From NCBI RefSeq assembly GCF_019823105.1, contig NZ_CP081960.1, forward strand, positions 1 through 64,000: a stretch of 64,000 nt of DNA, written 5' to 3'. This DNA is from Halobaculum magnesiiphilum (lineage in GTDB: Archaea; Halobacteriota; Halobacteria; Halobacteriales; Haloferacaceae). The translations under genes were made by a program, and so were the position numbers. A model generated the notes under the pieces. That model did not search any database. It was not told the origin of the DNA and saw only the letters and a list, made by a program, of their open reading frames with translations. Positions 9,266 to 18,908 of this stretch are shown in pieces; positions within the stretch are counted from its first letter, which is position 1, and every line of letters starts with the position of its first letter.

Positions 9266-9563
9266 ACGGTATCCACTCAGACTTAACTCTTGAATCCAGG
9301 GTCGATTGCTGTATCTGCGCGTTGAATCATCGCATAGTTTCAAAAACACGAGTTGAATTCGATAGTTTGGTCGCAAGATGATGTACTCCCGAGATCACAG
9401 TTGAAGCGGCACTATTCTGCGGTCTGGTCACACCGTTGTGAGTCTTCAATCCCAATTGACGTATTTAACCCACGGACTGGTACGGCGTACCTCTTCAGTA
9501 CCGGTGCCCACATAGATAGAAGCAAGCGAAACAGGAGCATCGTGCATCGTCGCTGCGTTCATC

Positions 9564-10337
9564 ATGTCCACTACTATACACGCTCAGGCAGACGGAGAGT
9601 CCCCCGATACCGATAGCCCACGACAGGCGATTCTCGTCGCCCTCGGACTGCTATTTGCCGCAGCAATTCCCCCATTAGCCATCGTCGAGGGCTTCAAGCT
9701 CGTCCAGGCACAATTCGGGTACGGTGGGGACCTCGCGGTCACGTTCATCGGCGGGGGACTCCTTGCAACTGTAGCTGTCGGCCTGCTTGGCGTCGCGTAC
9801 CACCGCGTCCGACCGGTTACCGTCCACATGCCACGATGGCTCCCGACGGTGCGCGAGAGCGGCTGGATCGTCGCGGGTATCGGTATCTTGGTTGTAACCA
9901 CAATCCTGATTCAGGTCGGGATGCAAGTGTTCAACGCCGCACCGCCAACGAACTTCAGTGGCGCTGCGGCCGCTGAACGTCCGGTTCTCGTGTATGGACT
10001 GGCGATCGTTGGCACCCTGTTCATTATCGGGCCCATCGAGGAGTACTTCTATCGGGGCATCGTCCAGGGTCGCCTTCGCGAACAGATGGGGCCGGTGCCA
10101 GCCATCGCCATCGTTTCTGTCGGCTTCGCGCTGGGACACGTTCCGAGCTACTGGATTGGCGGATCTGATCTCCTCTCCCTGGGCGTTTTGTTCGCCCTCC
10201 TGAGCATCGGTGTCGCGTCGGTCATCTTCGGTGCGATCTACGAACGCACACAGAACCTCGTCGTGGTCATCGTGATCCACAGCTTGATCAACGCGATCGG
10301 CTTCAGCTTGGCCTTGGTCGCTGCTCTCGGAGCGTGA
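9564..10337 (+). CDS. CPBP family intramembrane protease
   Basis: A 257-residue protein with about eight membrane segments. CPBP motif 1 is EEYFYRG near residue 159, motif 2 is FALGHVP, and a late VIHSLINA supplies the third His. A cytoplasmic N-terminus of 20 residues precedes the first span. It ends one base before the start of a second CPBP gene, so the two are one transcript. The substrate is unknown; neighbouring genes encode a Tat lipoprotein and a third CPBP protein. Confidence 0.9.
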   Translation: MSTTIHAQADGESPDTDSPRQAILVALGLLFAAAIPPLAIVEGFKLVQAQFGYGGDLAVTFIGGGLLATVAVGLLGVAYHRVRPVTVHMPRWLPTVRESGWIVAGIGILVVTTILIQVGMQVFNAAPPTNFSGAAAAERPVLVYGLAIVGTLFIIGPIEEYFYRGIVQGRLREQMGPVPAIAIVSVGFALGHVPSYWIGGSDLLSLGVLFALLSIGVASVIFGAIYERTQNLVVVIVIHSLINAIGFSLALVAALGA

Positions 10338-10338
10338 C

Positions 10339-11238
10339 TTGGGAGATGCAGCTGAGTCCCAAGACGGTCGGTTCGTTTCGGACCTCTCCGAACGAGACGC
10401 CCTTGTGCGAGCTGGTGCGTTCGTCGGCTTGACACTCGCGCTCGCGCTGGCCATCTACCTTCCCGTCATCGCCTCGGCCCGTGGGTGGATCGGTGTGGCA
10501 GTACCGTCGGGAGTATCGGTACTCGCGATTTTCACGCCTGCAGTGGTCGCGATCGTGTTGCACGTCTACGATAACGGTATCGGCGGCCTTCGGACCGCGT
10601 TCCGGCCACTCACTGCGTGGCGGTTCGGTCTCCGTTGGTGGATCGTCGTACTCGGGCTTGCACCAGCCATGCTTGGTGTGAGCTACGCAGCGTATCTCTC
10701 CCTCGGAGGGGCGTTCGAGCCTGCACCAGCGCTGGCACAGCTGGACGGACCACTCGGTCTCGCTATTGTCCCGATTGCACTGCTGGTGACACTCGTGCTC
10801 GCGCTGGGCGAAGAACTCGGCTGGCGTGGCTATCTGCTTCCCCTCTTGCAGACGCGGTTCGGGGCGGCCGCCGCGAGCCTCGTCCTCGGGATCTGCTGGT
10901 TCGCCTGGCACATCCCGCTCCAGTTCGTCCCGGGAGACGCCAACAGCGGATTCCCACTCGCACTCTGGGGCCTGTCGATCGTCGCCACCGCGTTCGTCTT
11001 TACGTGGCTGTTCAACAACACCGGCGGAAGTGTGCTCGCAGTCACGGTCTTCCACGGGCTGTTCAACACGCTCGGCCCGTTCATCGCGCTGCATCCGAGC
11101 GTGACGGGGAATCCCCTCTCCGTGTACGTTCTCGTCGGAGTGAACCTCACATTCGCCATCGCGATTCTCGCGGTGTACGGCACGAAGTCCTTTACCCGTG
11201 CACAGAAAACGGGCATCGTCTCGACTGGAGGGCGGTGA
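10339..11238 (+). CDS. CPBP family intramembrane protease
   Basis: A 299-residue polytopic protein. CPBP motif 1 is EELGWRGYLLP, motif 2 is FAWHIPLQF, and a late VFHGLFNT gives the third His. The EELGWRG form is the common prokaryotic variant. TTG at 10339 is the only plausible start near the upstream stop, since the ATG at 10346 is out of frame. It follows the previous CPBP gene with no gap. Confidence 0.87.
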   Translation: MGDAAESQDGRFVSDLSERDALVRAGAFVGLTLALALAIYLPVIASARGWIGVAVPSGVSVLAIFTPAVVAIVLHVYDNGIGGLRTAFRPLTAWRFGLRWWIVVLGLAPAMLGVSYAAYLSLGGAFEPAPALAQLDGPLGLAIVPIALLVTLVLALGEELGWRGYLLPLLQTRFGAAAASLVLGICWFAWHIPLQFVPGDANSGFPLALWGLSIVATAFVFTWLFNNTGGSVLAVTVFHGLFNTLGPFIALHPSVTGNPLSVYVLVGVNLTFAIAILAVYGTKSFTRAQKTGIVSTGGR

Positions 11239-11274
11239 ACGACCGTGTCGACACTGAAGCGCTGCTCGCAAGCC

Positions 11275-11697
11275 ATGAATCGCCGTCGCTTCCTCGGCGC
11301 CGTCGCTGGACCCACCGCTGCCGGCGCTCTCGTCGCACTGGCCGGTTGCGTCGGCTCCGAGGACGGAATCGGCGACCTAACAATTACTGTCACAAACGAG
11401 GAAGAAACCACACACACGGTCGCAGTGACCGTCACGAACCAAGCCGGTAGCGTCGTCGAATCGCTCGCCGGCGAGGACGTCGAACCGGGAATCGGGCGGT
11501 CGTTCACCAGTGCGGGGTATCCCGATGACACCTATAAGGTCGCGATCGAAGACGATCGGGGTGGGCTTCCTGCTTGGAAGCAGACCACGCGGTGGTCGAA
11601 CCTGTTCGAGTGTCCTTCACTGGTGTTCGAACTCCGGTTGACCAGCCAGAACAGCAGCAGGAACGTCGTCACGTCGAAGCGGTGCGAGTCAACATGA
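11275..11697 (+). CDS. Small Tat-exported lipoprotein of unknown function
   Basis: A 140-residue protein with a twin-arginine signal (NRRRFLGA) and a lipobox LAGC at about residue 26, so it should be anchored on the outer face of the membrane. The mature part contains beta-rich sequence (DLTITVTNEEE, VAVTVTNQ) like a small Ig-type domain, and one Cys near the C-terminus. ATG 11275 is chosen over GTG 11245 because the Tat motif begins there. It overlaps the following CPBP gene by four bases (ATGA), so it is in one operon with CPBP proteases. The family was not recognised. Confidence 0.75.
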   Translation: MNRRRFLGAVAGPTAAGALVALAGCVGSEDGIGDLTITVTNEEETTHTVAVTVTNQAGSVVESLAGEDVEPGIGRSFTSAGYPDDTYKVAIEDDRGGLPAWKQTTRWSNLFECPSLVFELRLTSQNSSRNVVTSKRCEST

Positions 11698-12323
11698 ATG
11701 TGCGTTGGATTCTGAGAGCGGGGGCGAAGCCACGAGGACTCGTCTGGAACGCCACTGAAGACCGTCCCCGGATGCCGCTACGAATCATCGCCGGACTCGC
11801 CCTCTGGTGGATCCTCGGAATCATGATGTCCGGCCTCCTGGGAACGGTCGTTACGGGCCGGTCACCGCTCTTCGAACTCCGAGGCACCCCCTTTGGCAGT
11901 ATCGCCGTGAACGCGATCGACCTCGTGGTCGGCGCGATTGCCACCCCGGTGGCCGTCTACCTGACCGGTCGGTACGTCGATCGGCGGCGGTTCCGCGATT
12001 TCGGCCTCCGCGTAAATCGGGCGTGGTGGACCGACCTCACGTTCGGGTTCGTGCTGGGCGGCACGCTGATGACGGCCATCTTCGTGGTCCAGTTGGCACT
12101 CGGATGGATCACGATATGCGGCGTTTTCGTCGTCGGTGGCGTCCCGCAGTGGACGTTTCCGTACTGGTTCCTACTCTCGGTGGGCTCCTACCTCGTCGGA
12201 TCGGTGATCGAGGAACTGCTCTACCGGTGGTTCCTGTTGACGAACTTCGCCGAGGGGTTCCAGGTCGGGCCAGTCGACGCCCGCGGGGCCCTCGTGACGA
12301 ATGTCCTTTCTAATATAGTATAA
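11694..12323 (+). pseudogene. C-terminally truncated CPBP protease
   Basis: A 209-residue open frame with six or so membrane segments ending shortly after the CPBP motif EELLYRWF. The FxxxH motif and later His, needed for the active site, are missing. After VDARGALVTNV the sequence turns into AT-rich DNA with a stop at 12323. It therefore looks like a protease gene that lost its 3' third by deletion or insertion. It overlaps the lipoprotein gene by four bases. A non-catalytic product cannot be excluded. Confidence 0.7.
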
Positions 12324-12509
12324 CTAACTGGTAACCAACTAGACGGCAAATACCCATGGCTTTGAATCCCGACAGGTGGTCCGTTCCGATGGATAATAAT
12401 AGCCCTCCGGCCGTTTGCTGTGTTCAGTGCAGTGACGCCGTCTCGCCTCGCCACAACGATCGGTTGAACTGAAAAATCGCGAACTCGAACTGCGCCCCTC
12501 CCGAATACA

Positions 12510-13403
12510 ATGCAACACTCTGTCCCCGATTCGCCGCGCGACTCAGTGGAACACCCCGGTGACCAGTTTCAGACAGTTACCCTCGCAGACGATAAACAAC
12601 TCGCCTACGCTCAGTATGGTGATGCTGACGGGACACCCGTCCTCTTTTTCCACGGAACGCCCGGTTCACGTCTGCTTGGTTCACTCCTTGAACCGGCCGC
12701 ACGTGAGCGAGGTATCCGAGTGATTGCTCCCGATCGGCCGGGATTCGGCCGCTCCGATCCGTGGTCGGACCGCTCGATACGCGACGCGGGATCGGTCGTT
12801 CGTGCAGTCCTTGACGACGTCAACGTAGAAACAGCCGGGATTATCGCTTTCTCGGGTGGTAGTCCACACGCGCTTGCAGCCGCCACCACACACGGAGACC
12901 GTGTTCGTGAGGTCGACATCGTCGCTGGTGCCACCCCATCGAGCGTCACCGAGGAACCACCTTTCATCCAACGACTCCTCTCGGGATTGGCGACGACGGC
13001 GCCCCTTGTCCTCCGTGGACTCTTTCGCGGTCAGACATGGCTCGCCAGGCGATCCGATCCATCGTTTGTCGTCGAACAGTATACGGCGTCGGGAAACACC
13101 GATGCCATCCCCGAAGACGCCGCCCGGCTTGTCAAGGCAGATTTCCTTGAGGCCTTTGCCCGTTGTCGCTCCGGCGCAGTAACCGAGTTCAAGGCTGCAG
13201 CGACAGACTGGGAAGTTCTACTGCAAGATATTGACACGAAAATCCGGTTCTGGCATGGCGACACTGACACCAATGTTCCAATCAAAAGTGTTCGACGGCT
13301 CCAATCACAACTCCCGACCGCGCAGCTTCGGGTGCTCGATGACGCTGACCACATAGAGACGCTCCTCCGGAGTGTCCCCGACGTATTGGAACACCACCGC
13401 TGA
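12510..13403 (+). CDS. Alpha/beta-fold hydrolase
   Basis: A 297-residue cytosolic hydrolase. The oxyanion segment is LFFHGTPGSR, followed by IAPDRPGFGRS and the nucleophile elbow SGGSPH. The elbow has His where the usual GxSxG ends in Gly, a variation seen in other hydrolases of this fold. The acid is in WHGDTDTNVP and the catalytic His in DDADHIE. Substrate not predictable. It stands as a single gene; the DNA upstream (12324-12509) holds the scar of the truncated CPBP gene. Confidence 0.9.
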   Translation: MQHSVPDSPRDSVEHPGDQFQTVTLADDKQLAYAQYGDADGTPVLFFHGTPGSRLLGSLLEPAARERGIRVIAPDRPGFGRSDPWSDRSIRDAGSVVRAVLDDVNVETAGIIAFSGGSPHALAAATTHGDRVREVDIVAGATPSSVTEEPPFIQRLLSGLATTAPLVLRGLFRGQTWLARRSDPSFVVEQYTASGNTDAIPEDAARLVKADFLEAFARCRSGAVTEFKAAATDWEVLLQDIDTKIRFWHGDTDTNVPIKSVRRLQSQLPTAQLRVLDDADHIETLLRSVPDVLEHHR

Positions 13404-13450
13404 CAACGCTGTATATGTAGGTATTTACCAATCCAAGTTAATGCGCTCCA

Positions 13451-15892
13451 ATGGCCGATGAGCCGACTTCCTCCTCTACACAGGCAGAACATGGCCAAAG
13501 CGTAACCGAAGAACTCAATCCCGAAATCGGTCTGCTCGGTGCGCTTGCCATCGGCGTCGGGACGATGATCGCGGCGGGAATTTTCGTTCTCTCCGGGCTG
13601 GCTGTGAGCAACGTCGGCGCGGTCGCCATCGGTTCGTTCCTGCTCGCGGCGGTCGTCGCGGGCTTCACGGCCGCCTCCTACGCGGAATTCTCCTCGATCT
13701 ACCAGGAGAGCGGTGGCGGCTACATGTACGTCGCCAATACATTCGACACTGACATAACGTACATCATGGGGTGGACGATGATTCTCGGCTACCCCGCCAG
13801 TGCGGCGTTCTACCTCGCTAGCTTCTCCGAGTGGTTCCACCGCTTCATGTATCCCGTCCTCTCTATTCCGGAAGCCCTGCCGTTCTGGATTCCTGGGCTC
13901 GTCATTCTCGGGCTCCTCGTTGTCCTCAACCTGAAGGGGACCGAGGAGTCGAACCAGTTCCAGATCACCGTGACCGGGCTGAAGATCGCCCTGCTCGCAC
14001 TCTTTCTGTACGGCGGCCTCCAGACGCTCGACGCCGGCGTCATCACGACGTCGGTCGCCGAGAACATCGACGACGTCGCCCAGATCGGGTTGACTAGCGC
14101 GCTCGTGTTTATCACCTTCTTCGGCTTCTCAGCGATCACGACCAACGCAGAAGAGATCAAAGAGCCCGGCTCGACGATTCCCCGGGCGATCTATCTCAGC
14201 ATGGGGATCGTGACGGTGATCTACACCCTGGTCGTGCTCGTCATCGTTCTCGCCATCAACGATTCGGCCTTCCTCAGCTTCCTTACGGACAACGTCCAAC
14301 TCGACGGAGTACCACCCGCGGAGTACGTTGCCGATAACGGCGAGGTCTCGATGGGCTATGCCGCCCAATACTACCTCGGGCCGCTCGGCTTCTACGTCAT
14401 CGTTGTGGGAGCGCTCGTCTCGATGCTCTCAGCGGCGAACGCGACCATCATGGCGGGGTCACGGGTCAAACTCGCTATGGCGCGCCGAAACCACCTCCCT
14501 CGGGGGTTCGAAGACGTCCATCCCGAGTTCAACACACCGTACAAGGCCGTCCTGCTCACGGGTGGCGTTATCTGCACGTACATCGTCGTCTTTGCGGTGA
14601 TCTTCGGTGAAGCGGCCGGTAGCGAGCCGCTGTTCGGATTACATCTCGGCATCGAGGGGCTCGCCCAGTTCGCTAACTTCCTGCTCCTCTCCGGGCTGAG
14701 TCTCGTGAACGTCGCGCTGATCCAATCCAGACGGAAGTTCCCCGACATCGACCGTGGCTTCCGGGTTCCGTTGGTCCCAGTTGTCCCGGCGATTGCAGTG
14801 CTCGCAAACCTAGGCTTGCTTTTCAATGTTGGAGTCACAGCGTTGCTGATCGGCCTCGGTGTGGAAGCACTCGGTGTCGCTGTCTGGTTCGCCTGGAAGC
14901 GCCGGACGCCGCCGGTCGAGGAACTCGAAGAAGAGACGCCGACTGCGGTCGCGGAGTACCGGTCGTCGGGTGAGGGGTATCAGGTCGTCGTCCCGATAGC
15001 GAACCCGCGCAACGTCAAGCAGCTGATGCGGACGGCGATGACGCTCGCCGAAGACAACGATGGCGAGATACTGGTCATGAGCGTCGTAACAGTCCCCGAC
15101 CAGACACCGCTCTCACGAGGCCGTGAACAGACCGACGAGAAACGAGAGGTGCTGGATCGGGCGATGTCGATTGCTGAGGAACGTGATGTGCCTGTGAGCG
15201 GGACAATCCGGATTGGACACAACGCTGCCGACGCAATCCTGAATACGATCACCCAGAACGACAGCGACGCGGTCATCGTCGGTTGGAAAGGACGCCGATC
15301 GAAGCGACGCGACGTCGTCCTCGGAACGAACGTCGATCGGGTCGTTCAGGAGGCCGACTGTGACGTGTTCGTGGAGAAGTTCGGGATGGACGCGGATGGA
15401 GTGGTCGACTCGATCTTCGTCCCGATTGCCGGGGGGCCACACGCAGAACTCGCGGTCGAGACGGCAGGCGCGATCGCCAGGTATACTGGAGCGACCGTTC
15501 ATGCCGTGTACGTCATCGACCCTGCTGCATCAGGGACACCTCGCCAGCAAGGGGAATCGATGCTTGCCGACCGGACAACGTCACTGGAAGACGTTACGGT
15601 CGAAAAGACGCTTCTTGAGAGTGATGATGTCGTTTCCGCGCTCGTCGAGGAAAGCGGTGATCACGACCTTACGATAATCGGCTCGACGAGGGAAGGCGTG
15701 ATACAACAGTTCGTGTTCGGGACGATTCCCGAAACCGTCGCGGAGCGTGCGCCGACGACCGTCATCATGACCAAACGGTGGCTTGACGTCGGAACGCGGC
15801 TCCAGCAATCGGTAGACAAGCTCCGAGAGCGGGTGACTGGTTCACCGAACGCGATCGAGCGAGAAGACAGAAACGGAAATTCGCCTGAGTGA
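13451..15892 (+). CDS. APC-family amino acid permease fused to two UspA domains
   Basis: An 813-residue membrane protein. Residues about 25-480 form an APC-superfamily transporter with 12 hydrophobic segments, starting with IGLLGALAIGVGTM and a GIFVLSG unwound helix. After EELEEET come two cytosolic UspA-like domains, near 500-630 and 640-780, the second containing the IGSTREG nucleotide-loop motif; the first has VGWKGRRSKR. Such fusions are common in haloarchaea and are thought to let nucleotide or stress state control amino acid or polyamine uptake. Substrate not determined. Confidence 0.9.
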   Translation: MADEPTSSSTQAEHGQSVTEELNPEIGLLGALAIGVGTMIAAGIFVLSGLAVSNVGAVAIGSFLLAAVVAGFTAASYAEFSSIYQESGGGYMYVANTFDTDITYIMGWTMILGYPASAAFYLASFSEWFHRFMYPVLSIPEALPFWIPGLVILGLLVVLNLKGTEESNQFQITVTGLKIALLALFLYGGLQTLDAGVITTSVAENIDDVAQIGLTSALVFITFFGFSAITTNAEEIKEPGSTIPRAIYLSMGIVTVIYTLVVLVIVLAINDSAFLSFLTDNVQLDGVPPAEYVADNGEVSMGYAAQYYLGPLGFYVIVVGALVSMLSAANATIMAGSRVKLAMARRNHLPRGFEDVHPEFNTPYKAVLLTGGVICTYIVVFAVIFGEAAGSEPLFGLHLGIEGLAQFANFLLLSGLSLVNVALIQSRRKFPDIDRGFRVPLVPVVPAIAVLANLGLLFNVGVTALLIGLGVEALGVAVWFAWKRRTPPVEELEEETPTAVAEYRSSGEGYQVVVPIANPRNVKQLMRTAMTLAEDNDGEILVMSVVTVPDQTPLSRGREQTDEKREVLDRAMSIAEERDVPVSGTIRIGHNAADAILNTITQNDSDAVIVGWKGRRSKRRDVVLGTNVDRVVQEADCDVFVEKFGMDADGVVDSIFVPIAGGPHAELAVETAGAIARYTGATVHAVYVIDPAASGTPRQQGESMLADRTTSLEDVTVEKTLLESDDVVSALVEESGDHDLTIIGSTREGVIQQFVFGTIPETVAERAPTTVIMTKRWLDVGTRLQQSVDKLRERVTGSPNAIEREDRNGNSPE

Positions 15893-15896
15893 ACTA

Positions 15897-16024
15897 CCCT
15901 ACCCTACTCGCTCACGGCTGACGCCGTTCGCTCCTTGAGGGTAGGGCTTCCTGCTTCCACGACGCGCTTTGCAGACACGCAGGTATCCACAGGGAGCGCA
16001 GTCTCCACAGGCGTTGATTGGCAT
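15897..16024 (-). mobile_element. Remnant of an IS1341-type tnpB 3' end with terminal hairpin
   Basis: On the minus strand a short frame (start 16024, stop 15899) reads as a Cys-rich tail with ACGDCAPCG followed by a basic VCKARRGSRK segment, which resembles the extreme C-terminus of haloarchaeal TnpB-like proteins. Its end overlaps an inverted repeat, CCCTACCCT at 15897-15905 pairing with 15938-15946, with an inner CGGC/GCCG stem. The rest of the gene is absent. The flanking 16025-16207 shows nothing recognisable. Confidence 0.5.
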
Positions 16025-16207
16025 TCGTAGTTGTTTATTCTGCGTATTCTAATGAGCAATGGGCACCTGCTACGTCCCAGAGGTTCCTACGAGTATGAAC
16101 TGAAAAAGAGATCTGCGGATATCACTGCACTGAGAAAAGTCCGCTGGGGAGCAGTCGTACGTCAGTTGCGAACGGGCCATCCCAATCTGGTGACTGAGAG
16201 GCTAGGT

Positions 16208-16642
16208 TCACAGCTCAGCAGCAATATGTTCTTTCAGAAGCGTTCGATGGCACCGTTTCTGGTCAGTGTTCTCGAAACAGACGAAGACGATCTGTTCCCC
16301 ATCCTGCAATCGGTCCGTGAGTTCACCGACTGCCTCCTGGGCCTCCTCGGCGTCGGTCAGATGTGATCGGTACCGGTCCGTAAACCCGACTTCGTCCCAG
16401 GCCGCATTATGCGCGCCCTCATCACACATTCCCTGCATCTTGAAGTCCTCGTGGCGCTGTTTGAACTCGTCGAGAAGGTCATCTGGAGGGCCGAGTGCCG
16501 GGTAGTTCTCGTCGACCGTCGTTCGGAACCAGCCCGTCGGTCGCCGAACGACTCCAACCAGCGTTGCCTCTGCGGGAACCTCCACGAGATCGTGTTGCAG
16601 CGCCGCTACGTACGTATCCTCGAGAGGGTTCGAGGAAGTCAT
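16208..16642 (-). CDS. DUF488 family protein
   Basis: A 144-residue cytosolic protein. The C-terminal part VFVCFENTDQKRCHR is the DUF488 signature (C-E-...-CHR), and VVRRPTGWF with LGPPDDLLDEF fits the usual N-terminal half. Function of the family is not established; some members are linked to DNA or nucleotide metabolism by fold. It is a lone gene between IS remnants. Confidence 0.85.
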   Translation of the reverse strand: MTSSNPLEDTYVAALQHDLVEVPAEATLVGVVRRPTGWFRTTVDENYPALGPPDDLLDEFKQRHEDFKMQGMCDEGAHNAAWDEVGFTDRYRSHLTDAEEAQEAVGELTDRLQDGEQIVFVCFENTDQKRCHRTLLKEHIAAEL

Positions 16643-16831
16643 CGTCTATGAAATGTCTGTTCAACATCCAGCGTAGTGAACTTCCCGGTGGCTGTCTGTG
16701 TCCCCCAAACTAGCAGCCTCCCCTGGTGGTGACAGCCCGCGTATCGCACTCTTGACCAGTCTTTGTCGTTTTTGTTCAAACTATGCAGCTAACTAGCTCT
16801 GAGACGGTATCGAAATTTCCTAGGCCATCAC

Positions 16832-16908
16832 CCCGTTGTGAACGGTGAGGGGGATGTCAATCGTTCTCATCAAGACACAAGCGGGAAACCCCGCCGTTTA
16901 CGGCGGGG
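16832..16908 (+). mobile_element. Solo right end of an IS605-type element (two hairpins)
   Basis: No tnpB lies next to it. A hairpin-like CCCCGTTGTGAACGG region is followed by GATGTCA (16853-16859), the same boundary found, on the other strand, beside both intact tnpB genes. About 30 bases further a perfect hairpin, CCCCGCCGT pairing with ACGGCGGGG (16889-16908), follows. The stretch 16643-16831 shows no gene. Confidence 0.5.
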
Positions 16909-16956
16909 AAGGTGACGGGAAGCCCGTTTGATGCTACGTTCGTTCGAACATCCGTA

Positions 16957-17664
16957 TTAATCCCCGAGCGCTGCTGTTAGCGCCCGAAGTTGCACCCATC
17001 CGTTCTGCAGGAGTGCTGTGGGGAACTGCCGCCGCGCACCGGCGAGCGCGCTGTTCAGGGCAGTCGGAGCGTCAGCGAACAACCCGGTTCCATGCCCGAC
17101 GAGGATTCGCTCAGGAGATAGATCTTCAAATTCGCCGCGAGGTGGCGCAAGACGGCACAAGAGGTACATCCCCAGTCGCTCGTCTCCGACGGTGAACACC
17201 GGTGCTGTTCCCAACACGTCCGGGATGTACAGCGTTCCGTCGGCTTCGCGGTACGCGATGGCTTCGTCCCATCCCGGAAATGGCGCACACCGACGGAGTT
17301 TGAATCCGGACGATCCGAACTCGTCGACTACGAACTCGGTGGGACGCTCGATTTGCTCGGCTACCCGCGATAGCCACCGGGGGACGAAGACCGGAACTTC
17401 GTGGCGGGCAGCGAAGGTATCGGCATCCCGGGCGTGGTAGTTCGAGAGGACAACAACGCCGGCCACCTCCCCGAGGGTCGCGAGTTCGTCGTCGATACCG
17501 GGGGCGTCGAGCGGGTCGATGAGCCAGACACCGCCCTCGTCTCCGACGAAGGCATGACTTGCTCGCAGCCCGGTTTCATCGGGATGTGCGAGCCACCCGA
17601 CGCCGCCGGACCACCGGTCAGTGATCAGGGGCTCTTCCGGCGCTCCCCGTTCGTACATCGACAT
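16957..17664 (-). CDS. Metallo-beta-lactamase-fold protein with a degenerate metal motif
   Basis: A 235-residue cytosolic protein. The start of the fold is seen in ASHAFVGDEGGVWLIDP, and the metal loop position reads SNYHARDAD where active enzymes have HxHxDH. A late ILVGHGTG matches the distal His strand. The loss of two His and the final His of the loop suggests it binds metal weakly or is not hydrolytic. Start at 17664 is one of three close ATGs. Single gene. Confidence 0.7.
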   Translation of the reverse strand: MSMYERGAPEEPLITDRWSGGVGWLAHPDETGLRASHAFVGDEGGVWLIDPLDAPGIDDELATLGEVAGVVVLSNYHARDADTFAARHEVPVFVPRWLSRVAEQIERPTEFVVDEFGSSGFKLRRCAPFPGWDEAIAYREADGTLYIPDVLGTAPVFTVGDERLGMYLLCRLAPPRGEFEDLSPERILVGHGTGLFADAPTALNSALAGARRQFPTALLQNGWVQLRALTAALGD

Positions 17665-18012
17665 CGTCACTTTTCTGAAACGAGTGAACTTGGTTCACTG
17701 GATTCGGACGAACCGAACCGTTCACCCGTCGTCGCGTATCGATACTGGACGATGGCTCTCACGGTCGTGATGTCAAACCCCCGACTGTACTTGGAGGGCA
17801 TGTTGTTGACTACGCTTAATGATAAAATAAAACATGGGTAGAGACAACCGGTCACGAAGAGCCTCCCGATTCACGCGTGGCAGCGGGGTTCAGCACGTCG
17901 GTTGTCAAAATCGAATTCTCTCACGAAACAGGGTAGGAGGACGTAGGATGGTTAAATCTAGTTTTGATACTACGTTCGAGCTAATATGTGACAGCCGTAC
18001 TCAGTAGATACG
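17665..18012. other. Intergenic region without a recognisable gene
   Basis: About 350 bases between divergent genes. An AT-rich GATAAAATAAAACATGG stretch near 17820-17836 and a TTAAATCTAG near 17952 could be promoter elements for the genes on either side. Nothing else is evident. Confidence 0.5.
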
Positions 18013-18819
18013 ATGGTCACAGTCTCCGCATTCAAAGACGGACTTACCGCCCTCCGTGCGAATCCGATCCTACTCGTCGTCGGCCTCCTCGTCGGGGCCG
18101 GAAGCCAACTGCAATACGTCGATCGCCTGATCGAATCGCCGCTACTCTCGGCGGGTGCGTCGCTCGCCTGGTTGGTTGTCTTCCCGTTCGTCCTCGGCGG
18201 GTTCATCGGCACTGCCCGAGCTGCGATTGACGGGACGGACGCGTCGCTGACTCACTTTTTCACTACAGCCCGGACTCATTACCTCCGACTGCTCCTCGCA
18301 ACTGTGCTGTTCGTGCTACTGTTCCTTGGAACCGCTATCGCACTCGGAGTCATCACGTTCATCCTCGGTATCGGAACGATGGCGATCGCTGCGATCAACG
18401 AGATGGCTGCGTTCGTCGCAAGCGTCGGCTCGCTGCTCCTCTGGTTGGTGTCGATCCTCGTTGTCATCATGTTCGTGCAGTTCTACGACACGGCGATCGT
18501 CATCGAAAACGAGAGCGTCACTGATGCATTCCGCAGAAGCATCGGGCTCGTCCGTTCAAATCTGAAAAGCGTCACCGGGTTCTCGTTGGTGTGGGTCGGC
18601 CTCCTGAATGTCTTCTACATCCCCGAATACCTGCTTGAATGGACGATGACGGACACTGGACCTGCCGAGATACTACCGATCGACCTCGGGTTGCCGATCG
18701 CCGTCCTGCTTCCGGTCGGGATCGCCTTCTCGGCGGTCGGCTTCGCGTACTTCTATACGGTGTACACGGCGTACTATATGCGGTTGATCGCGATCTCACC
18801 AGCTGCGGAATCGACATAA
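18013..18819 (+). CDS. DUF7847-like haloarchaeal membrane protein
   Basis: A 268-residue protein with about six membrane segments. It begins with an amphipathic FKDGLTALRANP stretch, which is typical of the haloarchaeal glycerophosphodiester-type membrane domain family, and includes the VTDAFRRSIGLVRSNL cytoplasmic segment. A second member of the same family lies at 19358. Function unknown; members often accompany lipid or signalling genes. Confidence 0.75.
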   Translation: MVTVSAFKDGLTALRANPILLVVGLLVGAGSQLQYVDRLIESPLLSAGASLAWLVVFPFVLGGFIGTARAAIDGTDASLTHFFTTARTHYLRLLLATVLFVLLFLGTAIALGVITFILGIGTMAIAAINEMAAFVASVGSLLLWLVSILVVIMFVQFYDTAIVIENESVTDAFRRSIGLVRSNLKSVTGFSLVWVGLLNVFYIPEYLLEWTMTDTGPAEILPIDLGLPIAVLLPVGIAFSAVGFAYFYTVYTAYYMRLIAISPAAEST

Positions 18820-18908
18820 ACACCTACCAACAATTACGTACGATAGGTTCGAATACCGCCGATCGAACCGGGTCCCCGTGACCGCATGCTACAGAAGCTA
18901 CCTCACCT

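Noticed and set aside
12356..12472. A 38-codon frame with a CCVQC segment after the truncated CPBP gene
   Set aside because: Too short, with no ribosome site or family resemblance; it may be residual DNA from the deletion.
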